Origin: an uncultured Clostridia bacterium
GTDB taxonomy: Bacteria > Bacillota > Clostridia > TANB77 > CAG-508
Assembly: GCA_947631385.1 (NCBI GenBank)
Contig: CANRLE010000015.1
Coordinates: 1 to 18,691 of the forward strand
Length of the DNA stretch: 18,691 nucleotides
Direction: 5' to 3'
The notes under the pieces were generated by a model, which made no database searches, was not told the DNA's origin, and saw nothing but the letters and a program-made list of their open reading frames with translations. The first letter of the stretch is position 1. Each line of letters begins with the position of its first letter. Made by a program: the position numbers and the translations under genes. This document shows, in pieces, positions 14,440 to 18,691 of the stretch.

Positions 14440-15864
14440 TTACACAATTAAAAGTGGGCGGAATGAAAGGCCAGCGCTGGCAAGAGACAAATTGTCGTCG
14501 TCGCGATTGCTTGTGTAATAATTGCTGTCATTACAGTAGCCTCCCCTAATGACACATGGATTGCTGGAACTGCTAGTGGTTTCTGTCGTCCATTCTACAC
14601 AATTACTTGCCATATCCCAGATATTACATATTTCATCTTTTTTAGTACTATCAGTCAACTTATTTGTTCCTTGATTTGCTATTCCATCAGATATAGTATT
14701 TAAACTATTTTGTTGTGAATATTGTGTCTTTTTTGCTTCTAGGATTCTATCATCAATTGCTTGCAAAAATACTATTGCTGTATCCCATGCATAACTATTC
14801 ATCAAATCACTTTCAAATGTAATAGATGTATACATACTTCTACATAGTTCTGCTGCCTTATTTTGTGTTATATAATTAAATACTTGGGCATTTGGCTTTT
14901 CTACTAATGTCCCACCTAAATATCCTGTCCAATTTTCATTTGGAGCAATGTTCTTATAATTACCTGTTAACTTTGAAATATCTAAAGTTCCACCCTCTTC
15001 TCTTGCTTCATATCTTCCTATATAATATCCTCCTGCTTCTTCTACTTTCGTTTTTCCATTAGCCTGTTCTACTGTAAATGCATTATATACTGTTGTTTTA
15101 GCTGTTGCGTTTTCTTTGTCTGATATTTTTAATTCTTGATAATAACTATCTATAGGCTCTTGATTATGTGGTGTTTCTGTACCATCATCTGTAAATGTAT
15201 ATCTATTTAATTTTATTGTCTTAGCATTTTCTTCTTTTTGTACCTCAGCTGTATAAACTGTTCCTACTGGTATCCATACAAATTGACTTCCTTTTGTATC
15301 TTTATATTTTGCATCTTCTATTACTACTCCTTTTGTTACATCTTCTCCTTCTACAACTTTAAATCCATCTGGTACTACTACTTTATTTCCAAACTCATCT
15401 TGTATTTCTCTATTTTCACTTGCTTGATATACATGCCCTGTTTTTATTGCCTCTTTTACTGTTGATGGTGTTTCTACTGGTGGGTCCTCTTTTCCAAAGT
15501 TTATTGTTCTACTTCCTATTGTTATTTCTCCTGTTTCCTTTATTGTTTCTTTTTCCTTTGCTGTTATTAAGTTTCTTTCTTCCAAGCTTTCTAATAATCC
15601 TTCTAATGTTTGAGCTGTTCCTTGTGCTGTTTGACTATCCATTTTTTTATTCGTTTTCCACAAGTTACATTCTTCTTCTACACTTGCTCCTCTTGTTTCT
15701 ACTTTCGCTTTATTTGCTTGTGACAGTATTCCATTCTCTCCTGTTAGTGTTGCTATACTTACTGCTGCTAGTATTAGTAATACTATTATTGTTATAACTA
15801 ATGCTATTAATGTTATACCCTTATTTTTTCTTATTCTTTTCATTAGACTTTTTTCATTTTTCAC
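14440..15864 (-). CDS. Prepilin-like protein with C-terminal FGE/SUMF1 (C-type-lectin fold) domain; candidate DGR target
   Basis: 474 residues from GTG 15864, with AAAGGAG 11 bases upstream. Residues 1-16 are basic and end in KNKG, a prepilin-peptidase-like site; the following 'ITLIALVITIIVLLI' helix lacks the usual Glu5. A helical linker (about 45-140) leads to a formylglycine-generating-enzyme-like domain: 'FVWIPVG' (about 196), 'GGYYIGRYEA' (about 277), 'MASNCVEWTTE' (about 417), 'RGG' (440-442) and the final 'FRPLL'. That fold is the C-type-lectin scaffold used by DGR variable proteins. From residue 440 on, the DNA changes character: 48 of 100 bases are G or C and about half the codons end in C, against a strongly AT third position elsewhere. 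An enzymatic FGE role is unlikely; a surface-exposed ligand-binding pilin or pseudopilin is more probable (inference). Confidence 0.85.
   Translation of the reverse strand: MKNEKSLMKRIRKNKGITLIALVITIIVLLILAAVSIATLTGENGILSQANKAKVETRGASVEEECNLWKTNKKMDSQTAQGTAQTLEGLLESLEERNLITAKEKETIKETGEITIGSRTINFGKEDPPVETPSTVKEAIKTGHVYQASENREIQDEFGNKVVVPDGFKVVEGEDVTKGVVIEDAKYKDTKGSQFVWIPVGTVYTAEVQKEENAKTIKLNRYTFTDDGTETPHNQEPIDSYYQELKISDKENATAKTTVYNAFTVEQANGKTKVEEAGGYYIGRYEAREEGGTLDISKLTGNYKNIAPNENWTGYLGGTLVEKPNAQVFNYITQNKAAELCRSMYTSITFESDLMNSYAWDTAIVFLQAIDDRILEAKKTQYSQQNSLNTISDGIANQGTNKLTDSTKKDEICNIWDMASNCVEWTTETTSSSSNPCVIRGGYCNDSNYYTSNRDDDNLSLASAGLSFRPLLIV
14443..14547 (-). repeat. Candidate DGR variable repeat (VR)
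   Basis: Codons 440-474 of the pilin-like gene. The variable-looking positions use TAC, GAC, AGC, CGC, AAT, TGT and TAT, all reachable from AAC/AAT by changing only A. The segment ends in a GC-rich block that includes the palindrome GCCAGCGCTGGC and 'FRPLL', as in known VRs. No template repeat, Avd or reverse transcriptase is in the window, so confirmation must come from the rest of the genome. Confidence 0.55.
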
Positions 15865-15895
15865 TTTTCTTTTTTCTCCTTTCTTTCTTTGGTTT

Positions 15896-16006
15896 TTATT
15901 GCTTTTTTATTTTTAAATTATTTCCATTTTTTATAAATTCTATTCCTTGAAAAGCTTTTAATACTTCTTTCTTTATTATTTCATTATAAGGATATTCACT
16001 TTTCAA
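15896..16006 (-). CDS. Possible 36-residue ORF in the leader of the pilin-like gene
   Basis: An open frame from TTG 16006 ('KSEYPYNEIIKKEVLKAFQG'...'NNLKIKKQ') between the promoter at 16046-16074 and the pilin-like GTG. Its composition is protein-like but the ribosome site is weak (AAAAAGAA) and there is no ATG. It could be a leader peptide, the remnant of a larger gene, or chance. CCTTGAAAAG (15945-15954) and CTTTTCAAGG (15999-16008) form a 10-bp inverted repeat across it. Confidence 0.2.
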   Translation of the reverse strand: MKSEYPYNEIIKKEVLKAFQGIEFIKNGNNLKIKKQ

Positions 16007-16045
16007 GGTTCTTTTTATAAAAAATAGCTAATAATTTACATTTAT

Positions 16046-16074
16046 ATTATACTTATAGTATATGTTTTTTACAA
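16046..16074 (-). promoter_or_regulatory. Sigma-A promoter of the pilin-like gene
   Basis: On the minus strand TTGTAA (16074-16069), a 17-base spacer and a perfect TATAAT (16051-16046). It lies about 180 bases before the GTG, giving a long leader. The spacing and -10 are ideal, but no reading frame choice depends on it. Confidence 0.6.
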
Positions 16075-16124
16075 GCTTTTTTTAATTTTGTAATATAATT
16101 GTAATATTTAAGCAGAATATTTTT

Positions 16125-16141
16125 ATATGCTGATAGCATAT
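16125..16141. promoter_or_regulatory. 17-bp dyad between pilin-like gene and XRE regulator (candidate operator)
   Basis: ATATGCT-GAT-AGCATAT, perfectly symmetrical apart from the 3-base centre. It lies between the divergent pilin promoter and a TATAAT (16164-16169) that could serve the XRE gene. XRE-family repressors commonly bind dyads of this size; binding here is inference. Confidence 0.4.
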
Positions 16142-16203
16142 TAGAAATTTTTTTATTTTATTATATAATGTAATAAAAATTTATTTATGTAAAGGATTTT
16201 ATT

Positions 16204-16554
16204 ATGAAAAATAGCAATCAAAATAATATTGAAATTGGAGAAAGAATTAGAAAAATACGAGAAGGATTAAAAATGAACCGAGAAAAATTTTCTGAAATGA
16301 TAGACATTTCTGATGTATTTTTAGGTCAAATTGAAAGAGGTGAACGTTCATTAAGTTTAAAAACTTTGTGTCGAATTGTCACATTTACTGGAGCTTCAAC
16401 CGATTATCTTCTATTTGGTAATGATGAAAACAATTCTACAATTAATAAAATAAATCGTATTTTATCAAAAAGTTCAAATGCTAATATTGAATATTTTTAT
16501 GAAATTATTAATTGTTCACATGTATTTTTTAAAACTTATAAAAAAGATATGTAA
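16204..16554 (+). CDS. XRE-family helix-turn-helix regulator
   Basis: A 116-residue cytosolic DNA-binding protein with AAAGGA seven or so bases before its ATG. Residues about 10-67 form a Cro/C1-type HTH ('IGERIRKIREGLKMNREKFS', 'DVFLGQIERGERSLSLKTLC', ending 'GASTDYLLFG'), as in small repressors of Firmicutes. The last 45 residues are helical and may dimerise. It is transcribed away from the pilin-like gene, with a 17-bp dyad between them, so it may control that gene, itself or both. Phage and mobile-element repressors look similar, but no other phage gene is present. It converges on the next gene across a shared terminator. Confidence 0.88.
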   Translation: MKNSNQNNIEIGERIRKIREGLKMNREKFSEMIDISDVFLGQIERGERSLSLKTLCRIVTFTGASTDYLLFGNDENNSTINKINRILSKSSNANIEYFYEIINCSHVFFKTYKKDM

Positions 16555-16578
16555 AAACCTCTATATTATGAGGTTTTT
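16553..16578. terminator. Bidirectional terminator between XRE gene and the helical protein
   Basis: AAAAACCTC (16553-16561) pairs perfectly with GAGGTTTTT (16570-16578) around an 8-base loop. T-rich sequence follows on both strands. The XRE stop codon overlaps the left arm. Confidence 0.85.
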
Positions 16579-16584
16579 ATATTT

Positions 16585-17313
16585 TTATTTTAATTTTTCT
16601 GCTAACTCCAATTGCTCTTGTGTTAAATTAAAATCCTGTCCATTATTTTTAATTAGATTGTGTAATACTTCTATTGTTCTTGCTTCATTAATAATTTTTT
16701 CTATAGGTGCAATATCTTGTAATTTTTTTTCTAATTTATTATACTCTTTTTGCATTCCTTCAAAATTTTTGTCCGAAAAATATTTTTTCCAATTATTAAT
16801 ATATTTATTAGTATATTCTAATGATTCATATTGTTTATTAAAACTATTTTCTATATTATTCTCTACATTATTTAAAATTATATTTTTCCCCTGCTTTATC
16901 GTATTAGCTACTGTGTTATTAATAAGTCCTGCTTGTTTTACCTTATTAACGACACTATCTATTAAAGTAGACACTCCATCAATTAATCCTCCTGATTGTA
17001 TTGCACTTTGCATTTGAGAAATATTCTCAAAATTCCCTGTTACAATTCCTATTGCACTTTTACCTAAATCAATTGCATCATCAATTGTTTTTGTAATTCC
17101 ATCTTTTAATCCATAATTTAATAAATTGTCTTTTATATTAATTATTTGTTCATCTATAAAATCTGGTAGTAAAGCTCTTATTCCAATATCAATTGCTGTA
17201 TTAATTGTTTTTCCTATAGTTGTTTCCAAAAAACTTTTTTGTGTATTTTCATTTACTAAATTATTATTTAATTTAATATCATTATTTTTTTCTAAATTAT
17301 TTATTTCCATCAT
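16585..17313 (-). CDS. Helical protein of unknown function with repeated amphipathic segments
   Basis: 242 residues with AAGGAG upstream; of two adjacent ATGs (17313 and 17310) the second has the better seven-base spacing. The N-terminal 25 residues are Asn/Lys-rich and disordered-looking. The middle (about 28-130) holds several similar amphipathic helices with small residues ('ETTIGKTINTAIDIGIRALL', 'KTIDDAIDLGKSAIG', 'DGVSTLIDSVVNKVKQAG'), recurring at about 45-residue intervals as 'GxxDGxxxxIDxxx'. The end is a charged coiled-coil-like region ('NFEGMQKEYNKLEKKLQDIA'). No signal peptide or clear transmembrane helix is seen; the helices could lie on or insert into a membrane. I recognise no family. 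It borders the decayed AT-rich region and may be accessory. Confidence 0.75.
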   Translation of the reverse strand: MMEINNLEKNNDIKLNNNLVNENTQKSFLETTIGKTINTAIDIGIRALLPDFIDEQIINIKDNLLNYGLKDGITKTIDDAIDLGKSAIGIVTGNFENISQMQSAIQSGGLIDGVSTLIDSVVNKVKQAGLINNTVANTIKQGKNIILNNVENNIENSFNKQYESLEYTNKYINNWKKYFSDKNFEGMQKEYNKLEKKLQDIAPIEKIINEARTIEVLHNLIKNNGQDFNLTQEQLELAEKLK

Positions 17314-17443
17314 AGTTCTCCTTTTTACTTTTTTTATTTATTGAGATTTTTTCTTATTATTGTTTTAGTGTTGAAATGTTTGTTCTATTATTTTTTGTAT
17401 GTTTTTAATTACATGAAGAAAATTTTTTTAATTTTCATTCAAC

Positions 17444-17712
17444 TATGTAAACCATGTTTTGTATTCATTTTTATTTTTTTCTTTTTACTTATTATTTTGT
17501 ACATCATTTAAACGCCCAGCTTTTCTTTTAAATTTTTTTCTATTGTTGTACCATTTTTTTCTACTTTCATTTCCTTTTTTTGTAAAAATCAAAATTTATT
17601 TTGTAACCTAATGTTTTAAATTGTTTTCTTTGCTCTTTAGTACATTTTTTTGCTTTAAATTTTTATTCTATTAATTTTTCTAATTTACAAATAAAAAATT
17701 TTTTAATTAATA
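17444..17712 (-). pseudogene. Decayed gene remnant, copy A
   Basis: The minus strand retains protein-like fragments such as 'KCTKEQRKQFKTLGYKINFD' and 'EKNLKEKLG', interrupted by stops. It aligns with copy B at a near-constant offset of about 814 bases: shared blocks are TATGTAAAC (17444), AACGCCCAGC (17511), TTGTAACCTA (17601) and AATAAAAAATTTTTT (17690). The original product was Lys-rich; I do not recognise its family. Confidence 0.5.
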
Positions 17713-18156
17713 AATTTTATTTTTTCTTTTTATTTTTGTCTTTTTTTATAGTAATTTTTTATTTTCAAAACTTTTTATTTTAAATTTTTATTTTTTATAT
17801 AAAATATTATTAGTATTCTAATGTCACTTTTTTCTGTGTCGTTTTTATTTTTACATTAATTTTTAAATATTACGATTTTTATTTTTGTTTTTTATTCTAA
17901 ATTTTATTTTTTATTTGTTTTTTATATATAATATTTTATTTTTCATTTTCAATTTTTTATTTTTAATTCATTATTTTTATATTTAATATTTTTTTACTTT
18001 CAATTTATTATTTTATATTTTCAAATTTATTTCTTAAATTATTAATTTGTATTTTTTATTTTAATTATTTTTACTTTTTATATTTATTTAATTATTTTTC
18101 TGTAAAATATTTTTTATGATTTTTTATTTATTAGAATGATATTTTAAAATTCTAAA

Positions 18157-18528
18157 AATTTTTTAGTTCTTTCTTGCATTTGTTTTCAAAATTTTCTCTC
18201 TGCGCTTTGCTTCTCCTGTATTCTGTATTGTCAAAAATTAATTTGTTTTGCTTGTAATATGTAAACTCTTTTTTGTTAAACTTTTCTTTTCGCTTCTTTT
18301 TTCTTTTATTTGTTTTTTTCCTTTAATGCCTAGCTTTTTATCTTCCAAAATTTCTTTTTCGTTGAAAAATTATTTCTTTTTTATTTCCATTTTTTGTATT
18401 TATCAAAGATTATTTTGTAACCTAACTTTTTTTATCTCTTTTTTCCTTTTTTGCATATTTTTTTAGAATTAAAATTTTTTTTCCTGTCCATCGATCTAAT
18501 TTGTTAATAAAAAATTTTTTTATTAATC
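18157..18528 (-). pseudogene. Decayed gene remnant, copy B
   Basis: Related to copy A, with matching blocks at 18258, 18325, 18415 and 18506. Fragments include 'KKLGYKIIFDKYKKW', 'EILEDKKLGIKGK' and, after a frameshift, a longer end 'TYYKQNKLIFDNTEYRRSK' that stops near 18157. No start codon with a ribosome site is visible. The product would have been very basic, possibly nucleic-acid binding, which is only a guess from charge. Confidence 0.5.
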
Positions 18529-18691
18529 AAATTGACTTTTTTATTTCTTCTTTATATTTTTTATACAGATTTTTCTTTTTAATTTTTCTATCTTTAATTT
18601 TTATATTAAATTTTATTTTGTATAAAAATTATTTTAAGTCTTTTTATTTTATTTTTTAATTTGCAATTTTTATTTTTGTATTATTATTTTT

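Larger units (their letters stand above)
17314..18691. other. Very AT-rich region without an intact gene
   Basis: About 1.4 kb, strongly T-rich on the plus strand. Reading frames on the minus strand are Lys/Asn/Ile-rich fragments broken by stops and frameshifts. From 17881 to 18060 only 11 of 180 bases are G or C. Two related decayed segments are listed separately; the remainder shows no feature I can name. Confidence 0.8.

Noticed and set aside
15238..15797. Long plus-strand frames opposite the pilin-like gene
   Set aside because: Leu/Phe-rich shadow translations of a Lys/Glu-rich gene, without ribosome sites.
14234..15955. Shared 11-mer CCTTGAAAAGC at 14234 and 15945 as flanking repeats of a mobile unit
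   Set aside because: Too short and AT-rich to separate from chance; no longer flanking identity is seen.
18248..18466. 72-codon plus-strand frame in the AT-rich end
   Set aside because: Phe/Ser/Leu-rich, no ribosome site, opposite the decayed copy B on the other strand.

Overview
The window looks like a chromosomal segment of a very AT-rich, low-GC Gram-positive bacterium. Strong AGGAGG-type ribosome sites, sigma-A promoters (TTGACA-17-TATAAT type), a DnaD/DnaI helicase-loader pair and codons ending mostly in A or T all point to Firmicutes. A prepilin-like leader starting G|ITLIALVIT suggests an uncultured gut Clostridia lineage; that placement is inference. Stops are TAA or TAG and Trp is TGG, so code 11 fits.

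Layout. 1-958 (-): 5' part of mgtE, a Mg2+ channel/transporter. 1057-2698 (-): ECF-type sigma factor followed by a membrane-anchored PepSY-containing partner, probably its anti-sigma or sensor. 2883-3614 (+): TtcA-like tRNA thiolase, converging on and overlapping phosphoglucomutase (3609-5345, -). 5412-5597 (-): small DUF1858 redox-disulfide protein. 5681-9131 (+): compact operon of membrane proteins resembling a stripped-down type IV secretion system: a tiny membrane ORF, a VirD4/TraG-like ATPase, a VirB2/TrbC-like subunit, a VirB6/TrbL-like channel protein and a PrgI/VirB3-like protein, with no VirB4 ATPase or relaxase. 9211-11197 (+): dnaD and dnaI, the latter broken by one extra base inside Walker A. 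11220-13679 (-): gyrA. 13755-14051 (-): small helical protein. 14440-15864 (-): a prepilin-like N-terminus fused to a formylglycine-generating-enzyme/C-type-lectin domain. 16204-16554 (+): XRE regulator. 16585-17313 (-): helical protein of unknown function. 17314-18691: no intact gene; very AT-rich and holding two decayed copies of one sequence about 814 bp apart.

Most notable: (1) the pilin-FGE protein ends in a 3' segment of 48% GC, rich in NNC codons derivable from AAC and ending FRPLL, followed by a small hairpin with a GAAA loop. These are hallmarks of a diversity-generating retroelement (DGR) variable region whose template and reverse transcriptase would lie elsewhere. (2) The VirB4-less secretion-like operon has intact, tightly coupled genes and apparent ATT/TTG starts. 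(3) dnaI has a single-base frameshift exactly in its P-loop.

Housekeeping genes (ttcA, pgm, dnaD-dnaI, gyrA) alternate with accessory genes. Several gene ends share bidirectional terminators, and eight sigma-factor promoters can be read directly from the sequence.
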